Below are positions 24,712 through 32,564 of a stretch of 34,519 nt of DNA, piece after piece. The notes beneath the pieces were generated by a model. It searched no databases, was not told the origin of the DNA, and saw nothing but the letters and a program-made list of their open reading frames with translations. A program made the position numbers and the translations under genes. The stretch comes from Planktothrix paucivesiculata PCC 9631 (GTDB lineage: Bacteria > Cyanobacteriota > Cyanobacteriia > Cyanobacteriales > Microcoleaceae), in assembly GCF_900009265.2 (NCBI RefSeq), contig NZ_LR734992.1:22800-57318 (forward strand), written 5' to 3'. Numbering within the stretch: the first letter of the stretch is position 1; each line of letters opens with the position of its first letter.

Positions 24712-27700
24712 TGACCAATAGTGTTAAATCCTGCCCAGTGAAAAGTTTCCTGAAATGGTTTCGCATCATCCTCTAACTTATAAAGACGACGACGCAGACC
24801 TATCCTAACCGCTGGTTTCAATTGTAACTGATTTTCTTCAATCCATTTTTCCAAATCCCCCTTAGTCAAATTCTTTAACCAGAGTTGAGCTTGATTGAGC
24901 GCCAAACCCACAGCCAAACCCTTTTGTAGATTCTGATAAAATCGAATCATCAAAAAGGCAGTGGATAAGTCATTCACTGTCCAGAGGGAACTAACAACAC
25001 TAGAAGCACCTGCATAAAGGAAACCACTGGGCAAGCCAATATATTCATCGCTGGTATTCCGAAAATCAATTAATCCAGTTTCACAAGCAGATAGAGTGAC
25101 GAGGCGACATTGTTCTAGATTCAAGGTAAAAACGCTATCTAAAGTCAGACACTTGTTGAGGTCAAGTACGCCACCATTTTCCAAACTGAGATAGTTTTCT
25201 GTATCGGGTTGTGTCGGTGCCGAATTTAGCTCGGCATTAGCTAGAATAAGGGCAGATTTACGAGGTTCGCTTCCGTTAAAGTAGCCGTGACAACTAAAGT
25301 GGGCGCAATGGACAGCAGTAAGAGAAGCATCATCAATAGCTTCTTTAGTTGCTATGTTTTGTTTGAGAAGATTGCTGGTGTTGAAATAGCGTTGAATGGT
25401 TTCAACTTCAATATCGGTATAAGAGAGGTCGCCTGTGGGATTCTGAACGGCAAATAGACGAGTAAAGTCGGGGCGTTGTCGGTTTTGAGCGAGTTGCAGC
25501 AGTTGGCAGCTAGGAGCATAGCTGACTCCTCCAAGAAATTTATCAAAAAGACTGGAGCCTCCCGCCAGTGGTAAAGCATGAAGTGGCAGCAAATGTAAGT
25601 AGCGATGGGGAATTAGAATTAATTTGTCGCATTCTGTTGGAATTCGTTGAAGAATTTCATCAATGTGCAGAATTTTTGCCAACAGATGTAGGCGGGTAGT
25701 TAAACGACGCTGCCAGTGAGATTTTTTGTTACTATAGGCTTTCAGATAGCTGTTTGCCCAATTTGCTAATTTGTTCAGGTCTATCAAATCTGGTGATAAA
25801 ACAATTGGTTGTTGGGTTTGCTTGGTAATAATGAAAACGAGTAGCTTATCGGTTGTAATGTAAAACTCAACAATTGCAGTGCGATCGCTCAAAGTCGATC
25901 GAAATTGCTCAAACTGAAACCCAGAACCGATGGGCAGATATCGATCTTGTAATTCGTTGCGCTGCTGTCGAAGCTGTTGGAGATGTTGGGCTAATGCAGT
26001 TGGATCTTCTGCTGTGGCATTTTGAAGTTCGTATTGACCACTGGCAATTTCATCTCGAAGTCGATCTAGTTGAGCGACTACTTCTGCTGGGAAAATAGTG
26101 TGGCGATCGCGGGTGAGGATAAGTTCCACCAGGTTGCGAGTTTTGCTGCGCTCGGCATATTCAATAGCTTCAACAGACTTATCTAACTGGAGACAAACTA
26201 GTGCTATCCTACGATAAAGTTCATTCCACTGTTCAGCTAGCTTCCTTCTGGCTTCATCACCAGAAAGTATCTCACCTCGTAGGGATTCTACGGCATTAAT
26301 GGCTAACTTAAAGCTACCATGAGCTAATTGCAATTGATTAGCTTCTTGATAAATCAAGCCCAAGTTTAATTCGGTTCCAATATAGTCTTGAGGAAAAGCA
26401 TTAGAAGTGTATATCTGTAAAGCTTTCTGACAGCATTTAATAGATTTATTGATAAAAGATAACCGAGCCGAATTATATTGAACTTTGCTGAAAGCTTTAT
26501 AAGCGATACCCAAATGATTTTGAATTCTTGCCCATTTTTCAGGAAAAGTGTCGATCTTGTATACTTTTAACGCTTGATAATAGTGGCTAATAGATCGTTT
26601 TAATCTTTCTGCATTATAACTACTATAAAAATATAGTAGCCCAAGATTATTGTGAATCATCGCCCATTGCTCGTCGGAAATTTTTTGGTATTTGTGTAAA
26701 GATAATGTCTGGTGGTAGTGGTTAATAGCTTGTTCTAAATTATCTGTTCTGTTTCCCAATATTCGCTTACTATAACTATTGCCAAGATGGTTTTTTACGC
26801 TTGCCCACTTCTGCGGAAAAGCTTCGCGCGTATAAACTGCTAAAGCTTTATGATGACAATCGATAGCTTTTTCTAAATTTTCTGCCTGATTATGCAAAAT
26901 ACGGTCAAAATAAGCAATACCAAGATTGTTTTTGGTCATAGCCCATTCTTGAGGGAAATCTTTACAGTTGTAAATTAATAAGGCTTGGCAATAGTGATTG
27001 ATAGCTTTTTCTAAATTATCTGCTTTATCTCCCAATATCCGCTCGCTATAAGCAATACCAAGATGATTATGAATACCTGCCCATTCTTGCGGAAAACTTT
27101 CTACTTTGTAAACAGCTAAAGCTTGATGATAGTAATGTAATGCTTGTTCTATATTTTTTGCCTTTTTACCTTGAATACGCTTCAAGTATGCGTTACCGAG
27201 ATTAGTTTGAGTCATTGCCCATTCGTTTGGGAAGATTTCATAAGTGTGTACGTGCAAAGCTTGGTAGTAACACTTGATAGCTTGTTCTATGTTATTTGCT
27301 GTTTTATCTCTAATGCGATTCAGATAAGCATTGCCAAGATTATTTTGTAACGTTGCCCACAAATCTGGAAATTTTTCGTAGGAAAAAACAGTGAAAGCAA
27401 TTGTATAACCAATAATAGCAATTTCTAAATTTAAAGCTATATTGCCCACAGGGAATTCCCGAATCAAGGTACTGAAATTCCCCAAATCTCTTGCTAAATA
27501 TATTCTTTCATTAATATTATCAATATTCTCTAATATATCCGTCATAATCCGTGGCAATATATCGATTAATTGCTCATTTAACTGGTCTAAATTAGCTGTA
27601 AAAAACCGATAAAGTAATTGCGAATTAACGTTACTCTCGTTGGTTATCGCCAATGCTTCTAGGACAAATTCTATTTGTTGAGAGTAAGGGTTGGTGACTT

Positions 27701-27959
27701 GTGAAGAAAGGGTAAGGATTGATGATGGAGAGCCTACTACCTTTGTTAGTTGGTTTGCTAAATTCAGCAAAATATTGGCTGTATATTTGTCCTCTTTATT
27801 TGTCAATACTTCGGCAACTTGCTTTATTGTTTCTATTAATCCAGGATCGACTAAATCTAGATTTTCTTTTAAAATCTCTGTCCTCTTCTCACCCGAACAA
27901 TTTATAAGTTTTGGGATTAGTTTTAGATAGGCTTCTTGGCGTTGTTCATCCATAATCAT
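24708..27959 (-). CDS. TPR-CHAT protease with single DEQR module
   Basis: 1083 residues from the ATG in an ATGA overlap with the previous stop. The MDEQRQ start 6 bp later is also possible. A frame 42 codons longer exists but re-reads the end of the preceding CHAT gene, so it is rejected. Residues about 3-76 are one DEQR module (AYLKLIPKLINCSGEKRTEI). The FPVGNIALNLEIAIIGY linker follows, then about seven TPR-like units, one of them irregular with an inserted segment (KVQYNSARLSF). The CHAT domain has His891 (HFSCHG) and Cys959 (LSACETG) and ends in FHWAGFNTIGQ. The stretch between His and Cys is longer than in its paralogues because of a loop containing TQPDTENYLSLENGG, which could alter substrate access. 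Confidence 0.92.
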   Translation of the reverse strand: MIMDEQRQEAYLKLIPKLINCSGEKRTEILKENLDLVDPGLIETIKQVAEVLTNKEDKYTANILLNLANQLTKVVGSPSSILTLSSQVTNPYSQQIEFVLEALAITNESNVNSQLLYRFFTANLDQLNEQLIDILPRIMTDILENIDNINERIYLARDLGNFSTLIREFPVGNIALNLEIAIIGYTIAFTVFSYEKFPDLWATLQNNLGNAYLNRIRDKTANNIEQAIKCYYQALHVHTYEIFPNEWAMTQTNLGNAYLKRIQGKKAKNIEQALHYYHQALAVYKVESFPQEWAGIHNHLGIAYSERILGDKADNLEKAINHYCQALLIYNCKDFPQEWAMTKNNLGIAYFDRILHNQAENLEKAIDCHHKALAVYTREAFPQKWASVKNHLGNSYSKRILGNRTDNLEQAINHYHQTLSLHKYQKISDEQWAMIHNNLGLLYFYSSYNAERLKRSISHYYQALKVYKIDTFPEKWARIQNHLGIAYKAFSKVQYNSARLSFINKSIKCCQKALQIYTSNAFPQDYIGTELNLGLIYQEANQLQLAHGSFKLAINAVESLRGEILSGDEARRKLAEQWNELYRRIALVCLQLDKSVEAIEYAERSKTRNLVELILTRDRHTIFPAEVVAQLDRLRDEIASGQYELQNATAEDPTALAQHLQQLRQQRNELQDRYLPIGSGFQFEQFRSTLSDRTAIVEFYITTDKLLVFIITKQTQQPIVLSPDLIDLNKLANWANSYLKAYSNKKSHWQRRLTTRLHLLAKILHIDEILQRIPTECDKLILIPHRYLHLLPLHALPLAGGSSLFDKFLGGVSYAPSCQLLQLAQNRQRPDFTRLFAVQNPTGDLSYTDIEVETIQRYFNTSNLLKQNIATKEAIDDASLTAVHCAHFSCHGYFNGSEPRKSALILANAELNSAPTQPDTENYLSLENGGVLDLNKCLTLDSVFTLNLEQCRLVTLSACETGLIDFRNTSDEYIGLPSGFLYAGASSVVSSLWTVNDLSTAFLMIRFYQNLQKGLAVGLALNQAQLWLKNLTKGDLEKWIEENQLQLKPAVRIGLRRRLYKLEDDAKPFQETFHWAGFNTIGQ

Positions 27960-30841
27960 TGACCTACAGCACAAAATGCTGCCCAATAAAAAGGAGACTG
28001 AAACGGCTGTCGATTCTGCCGGAACCGTCGTGACAGCGAAATCTTCAGCGTTGGAGCCAAGGGCAACTGTTGTTCCTCCATCCACTGTTGTAACTCATCG
28101 CCAGTAGCATCTCGCAACCAGCGTTGAGCCTGATTGAGTGCTACTGCCACAGATGACCCCTGTTGCAAATTCTGGTAAAACTTGGCTACCAAGAATGCCG
28201 TAGATATATCGCTAATCGTCCACAGCGAACTGACGACGCTGGGACTTCCTGCATACAGAAACCCGCTGGGTAAACCAATGTACTCATCGCTGAGGGAAGT
28301 CGGATCGGTCAAACCTGTCTCGCAAGCCGAAAGCGCGACCAAACGGCACTGACTCAGATTTAGTCCAAAAATTTCCCCCAGCGTCAGACAACGTTCCAAC
28401 TCAAGAACCTTCAGATCGACACCCGCCAGCACCAGGGCAGAGCGTAGAGGAGATTCTAGATCGAAAATGCCGTGACAGGCAAAGTGGACGCAATGAGCAG
28501 CTTGCAAACGCTGGTTGCCGATCGCCTCTTTGCGCGCCTCTGCTTTCACCAAAATCTCCGCGTGGGGATGAAAAACCTGTCGGACAATTGCCATCTCGAT
28601 ATCGCTGTATGTCAAATCCAAAGTTGGGTTTTGCACCCCAAACAGATGGCTGAAGTTGGTGCGGTTCCAGCTTTGAGTTAACTGCAATAGCTGACAACTG
28701 GGAGCATAGCGCACGCCGCCGGGAAACTTATCTAGCAAGCAGAGAGTATCAGAAAGTTGCGTCCCTGGCAGTTGCGATCGCCCCTTACCCAAAGGCAAGG
28801 CATGAAGCGGAAACAGGTGCAAAAATCGGTGGGGAATGAGAATCAGTTGAGAACAGCCTGAGGGGATAACAGAGAGGAGATAGTCCAGGTGCAGGATGGT
28901 AGCAAGTTGCTGAAGTTGCTCAATTAGAGTGCTTTGCCACTGCTGCTTGTTATCGTAGTATGTCGTAAGATAGATGCTAATCCACCCCATTAGTGCTTGA
29001 TAGTCTTGGGAGGATGACTGCCAGACGAAGGGAGTTTGACTGTGCGGCGCAACAATAAAAGCAAAAAATGTTTCCTCAGCAATATACCACTCAATTATTG
29101 CCGTTTGGGAATTGGGGAGCAAATCTCGTACTTGCTGAAAGGTGACAGGTTCAACTCTTTGAGTCAGGCTGAAGGTGGAGTCGTAGGGTTGGATGTCCTG
29201 CCGAATCAATTCGTCCAGTTGTTGTTGGAGTTGGTTCAGGTAGGTGCGAGACTCCTGAAACGCAGCTAGAGCGGGTAACGTCTCCAGATTGGCTATCTCA
29301 CCGACTCCTGATCGCATTTCAATCCGGCGTTGTTCCGTAACAATCTCTCGGCGCAGCCACTCCAATTCCTCGATGACTGTTTGCGGAACGTTACCTCTAG
29401 GATAAAGCTCGCGTGCAGCTAGAAGTTCAACTAAATTGCGGGCTTTGCTGCGTTCGACATATTCCAAAGCCCGATCGCTTTGGTCGGTATTGATGCACGC
29501 TTGCACCATCTTGGCATAGACATCGATCGCCGCCGACAAAATTTCCTGCCTGCGCTTGTCGCTATTCGCCCAACTGCGGCTTTGTTCTACAGCCTCAATA
29601 GCAGCACTATAACCTGCGATCGCTTCCTGCCATCGGTTCGCCCTAAACGCTAAATTGCCCAAATTACGCCCCGCTGTCAAACAATCAACCGGAAAATCAC
29701 CAGGCTGATAAACTTCTAGAACTTGCCCAAAACAGTGAATTGCCTCATCAACCTTACCCAAATCTCGATAAGCCGCCCCCAGATTATTTTGAGTCATGGC
29801 CCAGTCTTTGGGAGATGCTTCTAGAGTGCGAACTCGCAGTGCTTGTTGAAAACAATGGATGGCTTGCTCTAGGTTCTCAGTTAAATTCCCTTCGGAGTTA
29901 CAGAGATAGGCAATGCCTAGATTGTTATAGGCAAGCGCCCAACCCAAAGGAAAGTCCTCTTCGGTGTACACAGTTAAAGCTCGTTCGTAGCAATGAATTG
30001 CTTTTGATAAGTCTTGGGTGTGATGTTCGCGAACGCCGTAGAGGTAAGCATTTCCCAGATTATTTTGAACCATCGCCCAATCTTGAGGCCCGGTTTCTAG
30101 GGTAAAAACCTGTAAGGCGTGCTGGAAGCATTGTATTGCTCGATCAAGGTTTTCTTCCAGGTTGCCTAAGATGCGGTTGCGATAGGCATTTCCCAAATTA
30201 TTTTGAGCGGTTGCCCAATCCAGGGGAAATTCCTCTAAAGTAAAGACTTGCAACGCAGATTGGAAAGCCGCGATCGCCACTTCCAGGTTTTCTGCGGGGT
30301 CGCCTAGAATACGATTGCGGTAAGCTTCGCCTAAATTGTTTTGAGTAATTGCCCAACTTGTAGGAAAAGCCTCTGGAGTGCGGACTTGCAACGCCCTACG
30401 AAAGTAAGCGAGCGCCATCTCTAAATTTTCAGCGCGATCGCCGCTAATGCGGTAAAGGTAGGCGTTACCCAGATTGTTTTGAGCAATTCCCCAATCGCGA
30501 GGAAATTCCCTGCGGGTAAAGACATTACTCGCAATTTCGTGTCCGGTAATAATAATTTCTAGATGGCTGGCTTTGTCACCTAGCGGAAACTGCCTAAGCA
30601 AGATACAAAAGCTGACGATTACTTCAGTAATAGCTCTGGCAATCTCTGGCTCTGCTTGAGGCAAGGTTGACAAAGCCCAAGCTTGCAAGATGTGTGCTAG
30701 AAACTCATCCAGTTTATCCAGATTAGCTTGCAACAGAGAGTAGACGAGCTGGGGATTGCGATCGCTTTGTCCTACAGTTTTGAGAATCAACTGGAGAAAG
30801 TCGAGATAAACTTCGGGATTAGAGGGAATTTTAGAGTTCAT
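27956..30841 (-). CDS. TPR-CHAT protease without DEQR module
   Basis: 961 residues from the ATG (MNSKIPSN) that lies 2 bp after the stop of the CHAT remnant. A frame ten codons longer would overlap that remnant and is less likely. The protein starts straight into the shared linker region (YSLLQANLDKLDE, then RQFPLGDKASHLEI). Five 46-residue TPR units and two shorter ones follow. The CHAT domain has His790 (HFACHG) and Cys840 (LSACETG) and ends in FYWAAFCAVGQ. The dyad is intact. It is now the first complete gene of the array. Its stop and the next start share ATGA. The coding sequence looks somewhat more GC-rich than its neighbours by eye. Confidence 0.92.
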   Translation of the reverse strand: MNSKIPSNPEVYLDFLQLILKTVGQSDRNPQLVYSLLQANLDKLDEFLAHILQAWALSTLPQAEPEIARAITEVIVSFCILLRQFPLGDKASHLEIIITGHEIASNVFTRREFPRDWGIAQNNLGNAYLYRISGDRAENLEMALAYFRRALQVRTPEAFPTSWAITQNNLGEAYRNRILGDPAENLEVAIAAFQSALQVFTLEEFPLDWATAQNNLGNAYRNRILGNLEENLDRAIQCFQHALQVFTLETGPQDWAMVQNNLGNAYLYGVREHHTQDLSKAIHCYERALTVYTEEDFPLGWALAYNNLGIAYLCNSEGNLTENLEQAIHCFQQALRVRTLEASPKDWAMTQNNLGAAYRDLGKVDEAIHCFGQVLEVYQPGDFPVDCLTAGRNLGNLAFRANRWQEAIAGYSAAIEAVEQSRSWANSDKRRQEILSAAIDVYAKMVQACINTDQSDRALEYVERSKARNLVELLAARELYPRGNVPQTVIEELEWLRREIVTEQRRIEMRSGVGEIANLETLPALAAFQESRTYLNQLQQQLDELIRQDIQPYDSTFSLTQRVEPVTFQQVRDLLPNSQTAIIEWYIAEETFFAFIVAPHSQTPFVWQSSSQDYQALMGWISIYLTTYYDNKQQWQSTLIEQLQQLATILHLDYLLSVIPSGCSQLILIPHRFLHLFPLHALPLGKGRSQLPGTQLSDTLCLLDKFPGGVRYAPSCQLLQLTQSWNRTNFSHLFGVQNPTLDLTYSDIEMAIVRQVFHPHAEILVKAEARKEAIGNQRLQAAHCVHFACHGIFDLESPLRSALVLAGVDLKVLELERCLTLGEIFGLNLSQCRLVALSACETGLTDPTSLSDEYIGLPSGFLYAGSPSVVSSLWTISDISTAFLVAKFYQNLQQGSSVAVALNQAQRWLRDATGDELQQWMEEQQLPLAPTLKISLSRRFRQNRQPFQSPFYWAAFCAVGQ

Positions 30842-30843
30842 AA

Positions 30844-31172
30844 CTAACCTATGGCGCAAAACGCTGCCCAATAAAACGGCGATTTAAAAGGTTTAGCTTC
30901 ATCTGGCATTAGCTTCACCTGGGGCTTGAGATTTATTTTCTGCGTCCGATCGAGCAATAGCCGATCTTCCTCAATCCATCTCTCTAATTCTAGTTTTGTT
31001 ATATTCCGCAGCCAAATTTGAGCTTGATTCAGTGAAAGGGCTACCGATAAACCCTGATGCAAATTTTGATAAAACCGAATCATCAAAAATGCTGTTGATT
31101 TGTCATCTACTGTCCACAAACTGCTGACAATATTGGGGCTTCCTGCATATAAAAAGCCATTAGGCAGACCTA
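30844..31172 (-). pseudogene. C-terminal remnant of a sixth CHAT protease
   Basis: Reading opens at IGLPNGFLYAGSPNIVSSLW and runs to FYWAAFCAIG and a stop. It covers only the end of a CHAT domain, after the catalytic Cys. The residues before IGLP in the intact paralogues (LSDEY) and everything upstream are absent. The break coincides with the end of the MITE-like element at 31173. An internal ATG (31119) could still start a 91-residue piece, but both catalytic residues are gone, so it cannot be a protease. Confidence 0.85.
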
Positions 31173-31383
31173 TATCCCTCTTCTGTCACTCTCCGGTTTT
31201 TCCTATGATTAGTAATTTCCAAAGCCACGTTATAGTCAACTATCTGGGATAGGGCGATCGCATTTTAGCCAATTTCGCACTCTCAGGAACTGCTACTCGG
31301 AAAAAATAGCGTGATCACTTACTGTGTCTACGCTCTAGGACTCAAAAATGCAAGATTTTTCGGAGAGTGACAGAAGAGGGATA
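31173..31383. mobile_element. MITE-like element, IS630/mariner-type ends
   Basis: The left end (31173-31195) and right end (31361-31383) are perfect inverted repeats of 23 bp, beginning TATCCCTCTTCTGTC on the left. If the outer TA pairs are target duplications, the element is 207 bp (31175-31381) with 21-bp terminal repeats. This fits miniature elements mobilised by IS630/Tc1-mariner transposases. The interior has no coding frame and holds one GCGATCGC palindrome. The left end abuts the CHAT remnant. The right flank shows no CHAT sequence, so the insertion was followed by loss or exchange of the flank. Confidence 0.75.
31211..31239 (-). promoter_or_regulatory. Weak candidate promoter inside the MITE, facing the CHAT array
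   Basis: On the minus strand, TTGACT (31234-31239) matches five of six -35 bases. After 17 bp comes ATTACT (31211-31216), a poor -10 match. If used, it would read out of the element into the CHAT remnant and the array beyond. The -10 quality makes this doubtful. Confidence 0.2.
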
Positions 31384-31470
31384 GATGCAGACATTCGCTT
31401 TTATGGCAGATTCATAAACAAACGCTGAACAACTGATTAAGCTAAAATGGCCAAATTATTAAATAATCAA

Positions 31471-32445
31471 TTACACCAAATCCGCCAACAAATCCGTGAC
31501 TTCCCCCTGTTGATTTTTACGATTATCGTCATAAATCATCAACGTATTCAAATCTGAATGGCGGCTCAACTTCTGCACCTTTCGCACATCCCCATTCGTT
31601 GCTTCCAATGCCGCCGTTATCCCCGAATGACGAATCCGATGAGGCGATAACGGTTTATTAATCCCCGCTTCCCTAGCAATTTGACTAACAATCTTATAAA
31701 CCCCCGTCCCCGTCAGCCGATGTCCATAACTCGCTCTATCCAAGGCAATAAACAAAGGTTTAGACCGTTTTAATTCTCGTCTAGCTACCAACCAATCTTG
31801 TAGAGCTTCCACCGTCGGCTTTGATAACGTTACCGTTTCCTTCTGAGTTCCCTTCCCCTTCCCCAAAATCTTCAGTGTCTTCCCCTCCAAATCCAAATCC
31901 TCAAGATTGGCTTGGCACAACTCCTCCCGCCGTAGGACATTATCCCATAACAACCTTAATAACGCATAATCTCGTTTGCCCTTCAGTATGCGACGATTGG
32001 GAATTTGCAACATCCTCTTAAACGCCACCGGGGGAATTCCTGTGGTATCCCGATAAGTCTTAACCTTCTCTCCCTTTAATTCGGCTAGTGTCCAAGCACA
32101 TTGTCCAATCCGATAAGCGAATGTAACCAACGCTTTAATCGCAGCTAAACGTCGATTTATTGTTGCTTCTGATAACTTTTTAGATAACAATTGTTGCTTA
32201 TAACCTAATACCAAACTTAAAGCTTGTTCCTTGGATAACTGTAAAAACTCAATCACTAACTCGGCGGTGGGTTCTTGATGAGCAATTGTCCAAAAGAAAT
32301 CCTTCAAATCGCGATTATAAGCCTTCCGGGTATTCTCAGAACGCTTGGTAGCTAATAAATCCTCCATCACATTACGTTCAGCTAATGTCCCAACAACAGA
32401 AGCTGGAACAATTTCAACAGCAGAATTAGACGGGAGGGTGTTCAT
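31471..32445 (-). CDS. Tyrosine recombinase (phage-type integrase, XerC/D-like)
   Basis: 324 residues from the ATG at 32445. A TTG 51 bp upstream is possible, but neither start has a clear ribosome binding site. The N-terminal SAM-like core-binding region (about 30-125, NTRKAYNRDL onward) is followed by a catalytic domain with the full set: Arg172 in NVLRREEL, the Lys region GKGKGTQKE, His269 and Arg272 in PHRIRHSG, His296 in LSRHSD, and Tyr305 in MIYDD. All catalytic residues are kept, so the enzyme should cut and join DNA. The size fits chromosomal or mobile-element recombinases. It lies upstream of the MITE and the conflict array on the same strand and may have moved the island or part of it. 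I found no att-like direct repeats in the window. Confidence 0.93.
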   Translation of the reverse strand: MNTLPSNSAVEIVPASVVGTLAERNVMEDLLATKRSENTRKAYNRDLKDFFWTIAHQEPTAELVIEFLQLSKEQALSLVLGYKQQLLSKKLSEATINRRLAAIKALVTFAYRIGQCAWTLAELKGEKVKTYRDTTGIPPVAFKRMLQIPNRRILKGKRDYALLRLLWDNVLRREELCQANLEDLDLEGKTLKILGKGKGTQKETVTLSKPTVEALQDWLVARRELKRSKPLFIALDRASYGHRLTGTGVYKIVSQIAREAGINKPLSPHRIRHSGITAALEATNGDVRKVQKLSRHSDLNTLMIYDDNRKNQQGEVTDLLADLV

Positions 32446-32564
32446 AGCGGCTATCAAGAGTGCGGAGTGCGATTGAGATAAAGTAGAGGAATACAAAAAT
32501 AGGATTTAGGTTTGATTTTATCCCAATTTCCTGGTCAAACACTTACACCAGAAATCGACGGGAA

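Noticed and set aside
27960-28085. 42-codon N-terminal extension of the single-DEQR CHAT gene
   Set aside because: It lies entirely over the end of the preceding CHAT gene in another frame and has no relation to the paralogues. The ATGA overlap start fits the family.
31821-32021. Plus-strand Pro/Ser-rich ORF within the integrase
   Set aside because: It is an antisense shadow of the conserved catalytic domain. Its low-complexity composition comes from the opposite strand's Lys/Gly codons.
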